From: Symsagittifera roscoffensis
Taxonomy: Eukaryota; Xenacoelomorpha; Acoela; Convolutidae
DNA length: 64,000 nt
NCBI RefSeq assembly: GCF_963678635.1
Contig: NC_087063.1
Location: 49,487,220 to 49,551,219, forward strand
Direction of reading: 5' to 3'
A model generated the notes under the pieces. That model was not told where the DNA came from, made no database searches, and was given only the letters and a program-made list of their open reading frames with translations. Each line of letters starts with the position of its first letter. The first letter of the stretch is position 1. This document shows positions 12,264 to 24,502 of this stretch, piece after piece. Made by a program: the position numbers and the translations under genes.

Positions 12264-12848
12264 TTGGACGTTTTTATTGTACAAAAAAGAGTTATCCGAC
12301 TAAGTAAAGGTCTCTTTATAGAAACTTACTCAGTCAAAGAGTTTACTTTTGATCCACATATTGTGTATCAAAGCTTTAATTTTACGGCTGAATTACACCT
12401 CACAAGGAAAAAATTTTTGTTTATTCTCGAGAAATTGAAATTCATCAGAAAGTCGTACGATAATGTATCAAAAACTCTCTTTATTCCCTACCCGATACCC
12501 AAATTTGGAGAAACTCCCAGCAAAATTCTTTATTTCTTCATTTCAATAAAAATTTTCACAGCTCAAATTCCTGTTTTATCAGGTTTGGAATCAGATTCTC
12601 AGAGATTTGCTTTGAAAAGTTCATCAACTTTGAGTTATCCTCTCAAATCTAGACCAAAATCAAAGAACTTGACTATCTACTCAAAATTAAAAAATTTCTT
12701 ACTGATTACACACAAAAAATTCAATCAAGTTGATGAAAGAAGTTTTGGAAATGCTACTTGTTCTAATTTTCTTTCTTTTGTTACTTATATCGGCATTCTT
12801 TCTCATTTTTACAGCAAGCAACTTTTAGTCATTTATTTTCGCGACTGA
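12264..12848 (+). pseudogene. Unidentified ORF of the 2.59-kb repeat, unit 1
   Basis: A 194-codon open frame, Phe/Lys/Ser/Leu-rich, recurring in unit 2 (14848-15513, 221 codons, longer at the C terminus because the early stop is absent) and broken in unit 3 (17440-17790 and 17844-18104). It has no recognised domain. In an overlapping frame near 12730-12830 there is a long Leu/Ile/Phe run like a membrane segment, and near 12150-12300 another frame is open, so the ancestral coding frame is not certain. It could be simple open sequence in AT-rich DNA. Confidence 0.25.
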
Positions 12849-13993
12849 TTTTGTGTATATTTTTACTTATTTGGAAGAGTTAAGTCTTTAAACTGGTTCT
12901 CTGATTGGATACAACTAGAACAAAAATAAACATTTTTGTGATTGAAAACGACAAGGTCTACAAATTCCAAATGAAATTTGTTTCCGATTAGTTACGATTT
13001 TTATACAAAATTTTCCATGAAAAGAAGCTGAAATCTGATTGGATACGACTACAATCCAAATAACGAAAAACAATTCTGATTGGTTAAACCCACACAATCG
13101 AGTTGAAGGTACCCCTCACTCCTAACTGAAAATCATTTTGTTTTCAATTTTACTACCGTCAACTACCTTCTCTCTTAGGTCTAAATACTTAAATTTCAAC
13201 TTATCTACCATCAGCTACCCCTTCTCTCAGCTCTAAATCTGTCTTGTTTTTACTCTTCTACTCAACTTTTTGCTCAAAATGATCTTCTTTATTTAACTTT
13301 AGTTCATTTGATAAAAGGAAGGCAAGCTCCACATTAAAATTGTAAAGGTCACGAAAAACGTCATCAGCTTCTCCTTTTGAAAACAGCATTTAATTTCAAG
13401 ATTTCCCAGCGAAATAAAAAAATTACACATTGATCCAGTTTACTCAAAACTGCCTATCAAAAAAATTTTCAATTCTAAATTATCCAGAATCTCAAAAGAG
13501 ATCATACTTTTCCAGCTATGTACTGAAATTTTAAAAAATCTCAGTCAATTTTTCGTTCAAATTTAATTTTAAAACAGAACAAAAAAAAACTTGGGATGCT
13601 CCGGCCCTTGTTTTGAGGTTTTATTATTCAATGTTTTTACGCTTATAGATTTTTTTCGGATTAAATAGTTTTTAAAAATCAGTTGAATCACTTGCTCAAT
13701 CAGCTGACATGCTCAATTTCATTAAAATTCAAATTAAACTACTGGCTGGGTACTAATTGCTACGGTAGTTTCAGGGGAACTTGAAACTTTTTGGCTCAAC
13801 TGGTGTCTGCTTAAAGATTGTCGGCCTTGTTTGGGCTTGCTAAGTTATGTTCAGTTGCTCGATTGAATTTCAAATGTCTTGCTGGGCATATTTGCCTAGA
13901 ATTCCTGTTTGAACTCCGAAAAAGTCTGTGGCGAGAATATTGACAGATGTTTTTGATTTTTTTTCGTAATCTCACAAACTAAGGTACCAAATC

Positions 13994-14185
13994 TTAACTT
14001 TTAGTTTCAATGACTAGAAAGGAATTGAAGAGCTGCCCTCCATAAGTGGCTAAGCAGAAATGTTTCATTACAAACAAATATATATGGCGTTCGGAGGTTA
14101 TGGGCTCAATGGATTTAACAGGTAGTGGGAAGCTACCCTGCATTAGCGGCCACTCAAAAGTTTTTAGACGAAAAGTTTTTATCAT
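13994..14185 (-). other. Conserved minus-strand frame of the 2.59-kb repeat
   Basis: A frame of about 63 codons kept open in all three units (also 16586-16777 and 19175-19432) with a shared core EWPLMQGSF and KSIEP. It is unidentified. Conservation may only reflect the young age of the array, since flanking noncoding DNA is about as similar. Confidence 0.2.
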
Positions 14186-14368
14186 TTGAAAGTCAATTTT
14201 ATAATTTTTTTATCAGAATTTGATGTATTTTATCAAAAAACCCTAGCATATCTGGAAATTTTGGTTCAATCCAAAAAGCGGATTTTAGGAAGCTCCTCTA
14301 TATACCCGGCTGCGCCCCTCGAAAAAGTCCTTTTTGATTTTTTGGACTTATTTTGAAATGTTATGTTT

Positions 14369-16960
14369 TGTATGGTTGTTTTGTTTTGATCCAAAACCAA
14401 ACAACTAACATGCTTATTCCTCAGAAGTGGTTCGGGAATCACAGAATCTGGAATTCCATGGGTACCTTTTTCAGTAAGGCGGCAAAAATGGTCACATTTA
14501 AGATCAACTTGAATCGCCGTTTTGTATTTTGTCTCTCTATTGTACAAACTTGCTTATTGACCTTGTTCTGTATAGTTGTCAAGTCTGCTTTAGTACAAAG
14601 CAGCATAGATTTATCAAAGAGTGTCTTATTTACAATAACATTTTTTATTGGAATTCAACCAATCAGAATCCAGCATTTTCTAAAAGTGATCTGTTTATCA
14701 TTGTTTAAAAACTTTAATCATTTTTCGAAACATGTCTATCAGAAAATATTTGAACTTCCTCGAGTTACTTTACAAGCAAAAAGAAAAACTTCCATTTTAT
14801 TTTCTCATTGATGGAATAGATGTTGACTCTTTCTTTTTTCATAATTTTTGGACGTTTTTATTGTACAAAATAGAGTTATCCGACTAAGTAAAGGTCTCTT
14901 TAGAGAAACTTACTCAGTCAAAGAGCTTACTTTTGATCCACATATTGTGTATCAAAGTTTTAATTTTACGGCTGAATTACACCTCACAAGGAAACAAATT
15001 TTGTTTATTCTCGAGAAATTGAAATTCATCAGAAAGTCGTACGATAATGTATCAAAAACTCTCTTTATTCCCTACCCGATACCCAAATTTGGAAAAACTC
15101 CCAGCAAAGCTCTTTATTTCTTCATTTCAATAAAAATTTTCACAGCTCAAAATCCTGTTTTATCAGGTTTGGGATCAGATTTTCAGAGATTTGCTTTGAA
15201 AAGTTCATCAACTTTGAGTTATCCTCTCAAATCTAGACCAAAATCAAAGAACTTGACTATCTACTCAAAAATAAAAAATTTCTCACTGATTACACACAAA
15301 AAACTCAATCAAGTTGATGAAAGTAATTTTGGAAATGCTACTTGTTCTAATTTTCCTCCTTTTGTTACTTATATCGGCAATCTTTCTCATTTTTACAGCA
15401 AGCAACTTTTAGTCATTTATTTCCGCGACTGTTTTTGTGTATATTTTTACTTATTTGGAAGAGTTAAGTCTTTAAACTGGTTCTCTGATAGGATACAACT
15501 AGAACAAAAATAAACATTTTTGTGATTGAAAACGACAAGGTCTACAAATTCCAAATGAAACTTTGTTTCCAATTAGTTACGATATTTATACAAAAGTTCC
15601 ATGAAAAGAAGCTGAAATCTGATTGGATACGACTACAATCCAAATAAGGAAAAACAATTCTGATTGGTTAAACTCACACATTCGAGTTGAAGGTACCCCT
15701 CACTCTTAACAGAAAATCATTTTGTTTTCAATTTAACTACCGTCAACTACCTTCTCTCTCAGGTCTAAATACTTAAATTTCAACTTATCTACCGTCAGCT
15801 ACCCCTTATCTCAGCTCTAAATCTGTCTTGTTTTTACTCTTCTACTCAACTTATTGCTCAAAATGATCTTCTTTATTTAACTTGAGTTCATTTCCTTTGT
15901 TAAAAGGAAGGCAAGCTCCACATTAAAATTGTAAAGGTCACGAAAAACGTCATCAGCTTCTCCTTTTGAAAACAGCATTTAATTTCAAGATTTCCCAGCG
16001 AAATAAAAAAATTACACTTTGATCCAGTTTACTCAAAACTGCCTATCAAAAAAATTTCAATTCTAAATTATCCTGAAATTCAAAAGAGATCATACTTTTC
16101 CAGCTATGGACTGAAATTTTAAAAAATCTCAGTCAAACTTTTGTTCAAATTTAATTTTAAAACAGAAAAAAGAACATTTAGTTGGGATGCTCCGGCCCTT
16201 GTTTTGAGGTTTTATTATTCAATGTTTTTACGCTTATAGATTTTTTTCGGGTTAAATAATTTTTAAAAATCAGTTGAATCACTTGCTCAATCAGCTGACA
16301 TGCTCAATTTCATAAAAATTCAAATTAAACTACTGGCTGGGTACTAATTACTACGGTAGTTTTAGAGGGAACTTGAAACTTTTCGACTCAACTGGTGTCT
16401 GCTCAAAGATTGTCGGCCTTGTTTCGGCTTCCTAAGTTATGTTCAGTTGCTAGATTGAATTTCAAATGTCTTGCTGGGCATATTTGCCTAGAATTCCTGT
16501 TTGAACTCCGAAAAAGTCTGTGGGGAGAATATTGACAGATTTTTTTGATTTTTTTTCGTAATCTCACAAACTAAGGTACCAAATCTTATCTTTTAGTTTC
16601 AATGACTAGAACGGAATTGAAGAGCTGCCCTCCATAAGTGGTTAAGCCGAAATTTTTCATTACAAACAAATATATATGGCGTTCGGAGGCTATGGGCTCA
16701 ATGGATTTAACAGGTATCGGGAAGCTACCCTGCATTAGCGGCCACTCAAAAGTTTTTAAACGAAAAGTTTTTATCATTTGAAAGTCAATTTCATAACTTT
16801 TTTATCAGAATTTGATGTATTTTATCAAAAAACTCTAGCATATCTGGAATTTTTGGTTCAATCCAAAAAGCGGATTTTAGGAATTTCCTCTATATACCCG
16901 ACTGCGCCCCTCGAAAAAGTCCTTTTTGATTTTTTGGACTTATTTTGAAATGTTATGTTT
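14369..16960. repeat. 2.59-kb tandem unit 2
   Basis: Second unit, 2592 bp, joined directly to unit 1 and unit 3. It holds the longest version of the repeat ORF (14848-15513) and minus-strand frames at 14266-14547 and 16586-16777. Confidence 0.95.
14848..15513 (+). CDS. Unidentified 221-codon ORF of the 2.59-kb repeat, unit 2
   Basis: The longest copy of the repeat-borne frame. It is basic and hydroxyl-rich with hydrophobic patches (FYFLFG-like near the C terminus), and has no signal peptide or motif I recognise. The homologous frame is truncated in unit 1 and frameshifted in unit 3, which argues against strong selection. It may be a fossil of a transposon gene or chance open sequence. Confidence 0.2.
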   Translation: MDVFIVQNRVIRLSKGLFRETYSVKELTFDPHIVYQSFNFTAELHLTRKQILFILEKLKFIRKSYDNVSKTLFIPYPIPKFGKTPSKALYFFISIKIFTAQNPVLSGLGSDFQRFALKSSSTLSYPLKSRPKSKNLTIYSKIKNFSLITHKKLNQVDESNFGNATCSNFPPFVTYIGNLSHFYSKQLLVIYFRDCFCVYFYLFGRVKSLNWFSDRIQLEQK

Positions 16961-19550
16961 CGTATGGTTGTTTTGTTTTGATCCAAAACCAAACAACTAA
17001 CATGCTATTCCTCAGAAGTGGTTCGGGAATCACAGAATCTGGAATTCCATGGGTACCTTTTTCAGTAAGGCGGCAAAAATGGTCACATTTAAGATCAACT
17101 TGAATCGCCATTTTGTATTTTGTCTCTCTATTGTACAAACTTGCTTATTGACTTTGTTCTGTATAGTTGTCAAGTCTGCTGTAGTACAAAGCAGCATAGA
17201 TTTATCAAGCACTGTCTTATTTACAGTAACATTTTTTTATTGGATTTCAACCAATCAGAATCCAGCATTTTCTTAAAGTGATCTGTTTATCAATTTTTAA
17301 AAATTTTAATCATTATTCGAAAAATGACTATCAAAAAATATTTGAACTTCCTCGAGTTACTTTACAAGGAAAAATAAAAAATTCCACTTTATTTTCTCAT
17401 TGATGGAATAGATGTTGACTCTTTCTTTTTTCATAATTTTTGGACGTTTTTATTGTACAAAATAGAGTTATCCGACTAAGTAAAGGTCTCTTTAGAGAAT
17501 CTTACTCAGTCAAAGAGTTTACTTTTGATCCACATATTGTGTATCAAAGCTCTAAATTTACGGCTGAATTACGCCTCAGAAGGAACGAAGTTTTGTTTAT
17601 TCTCGAGAAATTGAAATTCATCAGAAAGTCGTACGATAATATATCAAAAACTCCCTTTATTCCCTACCCGATGCCCAAATTTGGCTCACTCCCAGCAAAG
17701 CTCTTTATTTCTTCATTTCTTCAAAAATTATCACAGCTCAAAATGCTGTTTTATCAGGTTTGGAATCAGATTCCCAGAGATTTGCTTTGAAAAATTTCAT
17801 CAACTTTGAGTTATCCTCTCAAATCTAGACCAAAATAAAGAACTTGACTATGGACTCAAAAATAAAAAACTTCTCACTGATTACATACAAAAAATACAAT
17901 CAAGTTGATGAAAGAAATTTTGGAAATGCTACTTTTTCTAATTTTTCTTCTTTTGTTACTTATATCGGCAATTTTTCTCATTTTTACAGCAAGCAACTTT
18001 TGGTCATTTATTTCCGCGATTGCTTTTGTGTATATTTTTATTTATTTGGAAGAGTTAAGTCTTTAAACTGGTTCTCTGATTGGATACAACTAGAACAAAA
18101 ATAAACATTTTTGTGATTGAAAACGACAATGTCTACAAATTCCTAATGGAACTTTGTTTCCGATTAGTTACGATCTTTATACAAAATTCCGCGAAAAGAA
18201 GCTGAAATCTGATTGGATACGACTACAATTCAAATAAGAATAAACAATTCTGATTGGTTAAACCCACACATTCGAGTTGAATGTACCCCTCACTCCTAAC
18301 TAAAAATCAATTTGTTTTCAATTTAACTACCGTCAACTACCTTCTCTCTCAGGTCTAAATACTTAAATTTCAACTTATCTACCGTCAGCTACCCCCTCTC
18401 TCAGCTCTCAATCTTTCTTGCTTTTATTCTTCTACTCAACTTATTGCTCAAAATGATCTTCCTTATTAAACTTCAGTTCATTTCCTTTGTTAAAAGGAAG
18501 GCAAGCTCCACATTAAACTTGTAAAGGTCACGAAAAACTTCATCAGCTTCTCCTTTTGAAAACAGCATTTAATTTCAAGATTTCCCAGCGAAATAAAAAA
18601 ATTACACATTGATCCAGTTTACTCAAAACTGCCTATCAAAAAATGTCAATTCTAAATTATCCTGAAATTCAAAAGAGATCATACTTTTCCAGCTATGTAC
18701 TGAAATTTAAAAAAATCTCCGTCAAACTTTTGTTCAAATTTAATTTTAAAACAGAAAAAAGAACATTTAGTTGGGATGCTCCGGCCCTTGTTTTGAGGTT
18801 TTATTATTCAATGTTTTTACGCTTATAGATTTTTTTCGGGTTAAATAATTTTTAAAAATCAGTTGAATCACTTGCTCAATCAGCTGACATGCTCAATTTC
18901 ATAAAAATTCAAATTAAACTACTGGCTGGGTACTAATTACTACGGTAGTTTCAGAGGGAACTTGAAACTTTTCGGCTCAACTGGTGTCTGCTCAAAGATT
19001 GTCGGCCTTGTTTCGGCTTCCTAAGTTATGTTCAGTTGCTAGATTGAATTTCAAATGTCTTGCTGGGCATATTTGCCTAGAATTCCTGTTTGAACTCCGA
19101 AAAAGTCTGTGGGGAGAATATTGACAGATTTTTTTGATTTTTTTTCGTAATCTCACAAACTAAGGTACCAAATCTTAACTTTTAGTTTCAATGACTAGAA
19201 CGGAATTGAAGAGCTCCACTACATAATTGGCTAAGCCGAAACTTTTCATTACACACAAATATATATGGCGTTCGGAGGTTATGGGCTCAATGGATTTAAC
19301 AGGTAGTGGGAAGCTACCCTGCATTAGCGGCCACTCAAAAGTTTTTAAATGAAAATTTTTGATCCTTTGAAAGTCAATTTTATAAGTTTTTTTTATCAGA
19401 ATTTGATGTGTTGTATCAAAAAACCCTAGCATATCTGGGATTTTCGGGACAATCCAAAAAGCGGATTTTAGGAAGCTCCTCTTTATACCAGACTGCGCCC
19501 CTCGGAAAAGTCCTTTTTGATTTTTTGGACTTATTTTGAAATGTTATGTT
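16961..19550. repeat. 2.59-kb tandem unit 3
   Basis: Third unit, about 2590 bp, ending where the TGTTATGTTT word that precedes each unit meets unrelated DNA (TATCTGGAG). Its plus-strand ORF is split at about 17790. The three units differ by scattered substitutions and small indels. Confidence 0.95.
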
Positions 19551-19888
19551 TTATCTGGAGAACTAGTCTGCCAAACTTGCGTTTTTGGTTTCAATCGAAA
19601 TAAGCAGCTAGGCGCAATTTTTTCCTACAAAACGTTATGCTTCTCCGAAACGAAATATCAAGTATCTGAATTGTTGACAGTTTTTTAGAATTTTCTTGAC
19701 AAATATCTTTTTACACAAGCAATGCTTGTGTCATAGTATGAACTATCTTTTTTTCCTAATTAAGTCGCAAATTTTGTTGCGGCGCAAATATTGTTGCGAT
19801 TAAATGTGTTCATTTTTAAAGTCTTCTTTTTAATCAATAACCAGCTATTAAGTACAGCCAATGCTAAGGATTTTAACACAGATTGTTA
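19551..19888. other. Gene-free spacer
   Basis: Right flank of the 2.59-kb array. AT-rich; no gene, RNA or repeat boundary I can support. Confidence 0.4.
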
Positions 19889-20352
19889 TTGTTCCGACTT
19901 TCGTAACGAAAGTAACGGAATATTTGTGCTCGGGGTGGTGGTTTTTTTCTTCAGACAAATTTCGACATTTTGACTAGTCTTTTTTGAGGGGATTTCGTTA
20001 TATCATTCAAAAAGTATTGTTGTCCTTAGCTTAAAATTCGGAAAGATATTTCAACTGTGATCATTTTTCGTTGGGGTATAAAAATTGTCCTTTTGGCCAA
20101 TTTGGGACAATTAACGTGCTATACTTTTCGCGCAACGCGTAAGCGGAGATTTAATCCGTCATAGAAATCGTTCCAAATTAGTTAAAGGAAGCTTATTTGC
20201 CAAAATTGATTTGTTACGAGGAGCGAAATTTATCGCTTTGTACTTAATATGGCGTGAAGGGTGATGATTTTCACAAAGAATTTCAAGTTTAAAAAAATTT
20301 CAGGTCATTTTTATTACATTTATTTTCTTCATGTTGTTACTGCTCCATAGAC
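19889..20352 (+). repeat. 0.5-kb dispersed repeat, copy a
   Basis: Begins with TTCCGACTTTCG..CGAAAGTAACGGAA, a double stem (TTCCG/CGGAA outside, CTTTCG/CGAAAG inside), followed by TATTTGTGCTCGGGGTGG. It also shares the internal words GGGACAATTAACG and GCGGAGATTTAATCCGTC. It ends in GTTACTGCTCCATAGAC. It lacks the GGGCTTCGCCC end seen in other copies. Confidence 0.85.
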
Positions 20353-21328
20353 TGCTCTATAAATTAGGGCATGTTAGTATGTAAATTTCTTTTTTTTTCC
20401 AATTAACTGGTACTGCTAATGCGTCATAAATGGCGTGCGTCACTTAAGAAATTTTGTAGACTCAATGTTTTACTCATTCAGTTTTTCCCAGTAGCGTTAT
20501 CGGTCATATTTTTGCTTGTGTATGCGAAGTGCAACTTCGCCTCTGTGTCAAATCTAATGTCAGGTTTAAGCGACACAACGGGTTGTTGAAAGCTTTCTTT
20601 TATAATTAACTACACCTAGTTTTGTTAGAACCCAGTTTACTACACCCAGTTTAAAAGAAATTTGTGGCTTTCAAACAACTTTGAACGTTTTTTGGAAATT
20701 TTTCTTGACTTCACTCGAAAATTACTGTGCTCAGGTTAAGTGTTCAATCGAAAAACGCGATTTTGGGAATCTATACTTAACCGGCCACGACCTGTTTTTT
20801 AGCAGAAAGAAAATAACAGTTTTCGGAAAGTCGAGTTTTTAATTTTTGACAGTTTTTGTTAGAAACTTTTTCAATTTTCTTGAAAACTAACCTTTCAAAT
20901 CTGCGATGAAAATTTCAATCGAAAGAAGTGGTTGCGCGAGTTTCTCCGCAGAAGCGGCTACTTCCTAATTTTTCGTAAGAGAAGTTTTATTTCGTTGGAA
21001 ATTGAAAAAACTCAACATTTTTCATTCTTACTTATTTCAGTAGACAAACATAAACAATTAAGGTTTTGGGCAAACCGAATTATTGAAATCACGCATTTCG
21101 TCCGGCATAAGTGTAACAAGTTCAAAAAATATGAAACTCGTACAGCTGGGATACAGGTTTTCTTCATCGATACCTTATAGTTCACCTAGTTTTTTTATCG
21201 ATATTTCATTTTTCTCGGCTTTTTTCTCGGCAAGTGATGCGAAACTTAGAGACTGCTAATAAAAATTTTGAGAAAGTCAATACATTTCAAATCAGTACAC
21301 TTCACTTATTACAGGTACGTTCTCAATG
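20353..21328. other. Gene-free stretch
   Basis: Contains a copy of the TGCGAAGTGCAACTTCGCCTC dispersed repeat (about 20522-20545) in which GCGAAGT and ACTTCGC form a stem. Otherwise no gene is supported; this would be downstream of, or an intron of, the minus-strand LDLa gene. Confidence 0.35.
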
Positions 21329-21482
21329 CTATGAGTTCATTATACCGTCTGTCTCATAGTGTCGAACTTGGCTTCTGTCTGCGTAGTAGTCGTAGTAGTA
21401 ATCTGATCCCGCCCAGATGCACAGTTCGGCAGCTTCGTCGGCACCGTTCTCGCAATTGATGAACGCGTCACATAGTTTTTCT
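21329..21482 (-). CDS. LDLa-domain gene, downstream exon (second half of the LDLa module)
   Basis: On the minus strand an acceptor ATTAG ends at 21483 and the exon opens with one base that completes a codon left by the exon at 23172-23366 (phase 2 to phase 2). The frame encodes the C-terminal half of an LDL-receptor class A module: LCDAFINC, then ENGADE, then a last cysteine. These are the third-to-last, second-to-last and last Cys and the acidic Ca-binding residues expected in this fold. After the module the chain is acidic and Tyr-rich, and the frame reaches TAG at 21329-21331. A GTATAA donor at 21345 offers an alternative splice. The matching phase and the exact completion of the six-cysteine pattern are strong evidence for a real gene. 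The full protein and its function are unknown. Confidence 0.75.
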
Positions 21483-23171
21483 CTAATCAATGTTAATATT
21501 ATAGTTTCAAATGATTGAAAAGAGAATTTTGAGACATAGATTTGATCTATTTTATATTAAAATGCGGGCCATTATCTCACCATGCTAAAGCCCTCGCAGG
21601 CTTTTTCAACGTATTATTTTTGCATGTTTAAGCTATATCGTATATTGCAAGGCTTTCAAACTTTTTAGTTTCAATTTTCCAGTTCTTGAATTCTGACCAA
21701 TTGTAAGGCACATATGTAAGAATTTAGGTAGCTATGGTGCCAGCATTGGAGGGTGGGATGAAATCAATGAAGAATTCTTATTAATTTTTGATTCGACATC
21801 GACGTGTTCGAAGTTATTATTGGAAATTTTTGTCGAAATCTGTTTCAATTGACAAATTTTGCCTGCAGAGTAAGTCGCTCTGACCACAAAGTTTGCTTTT
21901 TCGTTCTCCAAAGGTCGTAAAATAACAAATTTAACAAGATCTTCTGTTAAAAATTGATAAATTGATTTAAGTATTGGGAGTTCGAAACCCAAGGGTTTGA
22001 ATTTGATGCTTGAATTAAACCCTTGGTAAGTTTTCTTGGTTTTGTGATAAATTGAAATTGGAGAGTGGTAAATTAAATCCCGCTGAGCAAAAGGATATGA
22101 AAAGTGGTTAAAAAAACAGAAGGAGAAGAATAAGGAAGGCAAAAAAGTTTAAAAAAGTGTTTTTTATAAAACCGTAAAGGTTTTTGGAGGCGTGGCTGGG
22201 GCTTCCCCTGGAATTCGAATTTGACCTTTTTCTTTTTTCTTCAATATCTATGGGGCTTCCCCTGGAATCTTTTATTCTTCAATATATATTATAGTATGTA
22301 ATCAGATCAACTGACTCGTTGTTTACCCTTTTCAATGTGCCCTTTTTACCCTTGCTTTTAATTTATTTCCAGCCTTTGTTAACTGGCTTATATAATTTTT
22401 AATTCAGGCAATCCGGAAAAGCGTTCGATCGGATGTCTAACAGAATTCTTGATTCAGATTCGAAAAAGAAGTCAAAACAGACCTTCCAAAGCAACTTACA
22501 AGTTACTCATGAGAGTTCTCATTTTTTATAATCCCGACTTTTTGATGAAGTGAATGGAAGGAACAATGGTTCAGGGTGTTTTTACCAATTTTGACTGCCT
22601 CAAAGAAAGCTCGTAGGGAGTCAAAGGTGGTATCATTATGAACCTCTATAAATTGTTATTCGGTTTTTTTTTAAATCTTGAACGAACAAACTATGGCGTT
22701 ATGACTACCTCAAAGAAATAGTTCCTTCTTCATGAAGTGGAAATGAACTATTTTTAAGGCCTTGTTGAAAGCTCTTAGCGGTCAATTATGATATCATTTT
22801 AAAGCCCTATTTGTCGTGATGCGCTCTCCAGAAATACAAAAAGGTCGTCCCATTCTTGGAAAAATTGATGCGTTTTTTTTCTATTTTCAGACCAAAGTTT
22901 GGAAATTTGTGATATTTAAATTTGATGACACCCAATTCGATGCTGCAATATAATCGCTTTTTCAAGCAATAACCATTTCTTTTTCTCGCTAAAGTTCACC
23001 CAGTTCAATTAATCATTCCCAATAAAAATAACATATAGACCAGAAAAGTGTTTTTTTTCGATATTAAAAAAAATGCCTCGTTTTGAATTTCTGAACTTGA
23101 GGTTTTGTGGTCGAAACATTCAGTGCTGCTTGCGCAGCAACGGATATCCTTGAGGTTAGGCGAACGCTCAC
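21483..23171 (-). other. Intron of the LDLa gene
   Basis: The 1.69-kb segment between the two LDLa exons has GTGAGC at its 5' end (23171 downward) and ATTAG at its 3' end. It contains an AT-rich minus-strand frame at 21732-22142 (136 codons, unidentified, probably fortuitous) and a 54-bp tandem duplication of GGGGCTTCCCCTGGAAT at 22198 and 22252. Confidence 0.6.
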
Positions 23172-23366
23172 TTTTTTATGCAGTGGAGTCTCGATTGACT
23201 ACAGGAAAACATATTATCTGGACACCCCTTCATTCCCGGCCCATCCTCAATACCAGGCGAGGAGGCATCACTAAGTTCACTCAAAAGAACTATCAGCGTC
23301 ATCATCACAAGTGAAGTGGATAGCACCAGACGACAGCATTTGGTCGACGCTATTGGAGAAGCTACT
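23172..23366 (-). CDS. LDLa-domain gene, upstream exon (membrane segment plus first half of LDLa)
   Basis: Bounded on the minus strand by a TTGTTACAG acceptor (ends 23367) and a GTGAGC donor (starts 23171). The 195-nt exon is phase 2 at both ends. It encodes a basic/Cys patch, a hydrophobic stretch (LVLSTSLVMMTLIVLL, membrane anchor or signal), a short Ser/Gly/Asp stalk, then CPDNMFSC and LHCIKK, the first three cysteines of an LDLa module. The remaining three cysteines are in the exon at 21329-21482. Topology (short N-terminal side, then membrane segment, then LDLa) suggests a type II membrane protein or a secreted protein. Upstream exons are not identified; repeats occupy 23593-26049. Confidence 0.75.
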
Positions 23367-23592
23367 CTGTAACAAAATATAATATTTTTACAAGGTTGCA
23401 TTATTGTTTGGCCACGTTGTGGGAGGACATTTGATTTAGATGTTCAGTCCCCTAGAAAAATGCATGAATGCCTTTCCAAACTATATTCGAGCTATAATGA
23501 AAAAAGAATCTCATATTTCCTTTATTTTTCTTTCCAGGGGGTTGGATTCTCGAAAAAGTTGTGGAAATTTTATCAACCTTTTCTTAAGTCAA

Positions 23593-24121
23593 ACAAGACT
23601 GCTCGTAACAGGGCGAAGCCCTGAATGTTCCGACTGCCTTTTAAGGTTTATGGAGCAGTAATAACATTAAAAAATTCAATGAAATAAAAAAAATGATATT
23701 TTTTTCTCTAAAATTTGAAATTTTTAAATAAAAATCATCACACCACACGCCATATAAAGTACAAAAGGATAGATTTCGCTCCTTGTAACAAACCAATTAT
23801 GGCAAATAAGCTTCTTCTAACCAATTTGGAACGATTTCTAAGACGGATTAACTCTCCGCTTACGCGTTAATAGCGCGAAATATAGGGCGTTAATTGTCCC
23901 AAATTGGCCAAAATGCAATCTTTAAACCCCCGTAACCTTACGAAAAATGATCACAGGTGAAATATCTTTTCAAACTTGAGCTCAGCAAAACAATAGCTTT
24001 CAAATGATATAAAAAATTCCGTCAAAAATGGCTAGTTAAAAAGTCGAAATTTGTCTGAAGAAAAAAAAACCACCCCGAGCACAAATATTTCGTTATTTTC
24101 GTATCGAAAGTCGGAACAATA
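23593..24121 (-). repeat. 0.5-kb dispersed repeat, copy b (inverted)
   Basis: Reverse-complement copy: its hairpin end (TCGGAACAAT) lies at about 24111-24120 and its GGGCGAAGCCCT end at about 23610. It faces away from the three plus-strand copies that begin at 24503, with about 380 bp of unrelated spacer between. Confidence 0.85.
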
Positions 24122-24502
24122 ATTTGATTCTCCGAGCTGATCTCAAAACCTAGAAATAACAAACCGCATTTCGCAAAACTTGTGACATTTTTGAAAAAGA
24201 CTATAAGTGACGTTTTTATCACTTTTTGAAAAGTTTTGATTAAAAAAATTGCGTTTTTCTCCCTCAGGGTTGCAAAATGTCTAGGGTTGGCAAAAAAATG
24301 GATGACATAAAATAGAACCAAAGAGAGACCCTCTATCGCCCTCTTCATTGGTACGCTACTTTGAACGAAGTTTCTGTCTCGAACGGGAAACGGCTATTTT
24401 TGTTTAAGCGTTAAAACGTTTTTGCGTTGCAATCTGTTCTTTAAATACTTGTTTGCTTAAAAAGTGCTAAAATTACAAATCATATCAGTATAAATGAATT
24501 TA

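Larger units (their letters stand above)
11784..14368. repeat. 2.59-kb tandem unit 1
   Basis: First of three head-to-tail units, each starting at TATGGTTGTTTTGTTTTGAT. Unit length here is 2585 bp. It contains ORF 12264-12848 (plus) and the minus-strand frames 11706-11963 and 13994-14185, both conserved in the other units. Sequence just left of the unit (11700-11783) differs from the end of the other units. Confidence 0.95.

Noticed and set aside
21268-21459. Plus-strand 63-codon ORF
   Set aside because: Antisense to the LDLa exon, which has the splice sites and the cysteine pattern.
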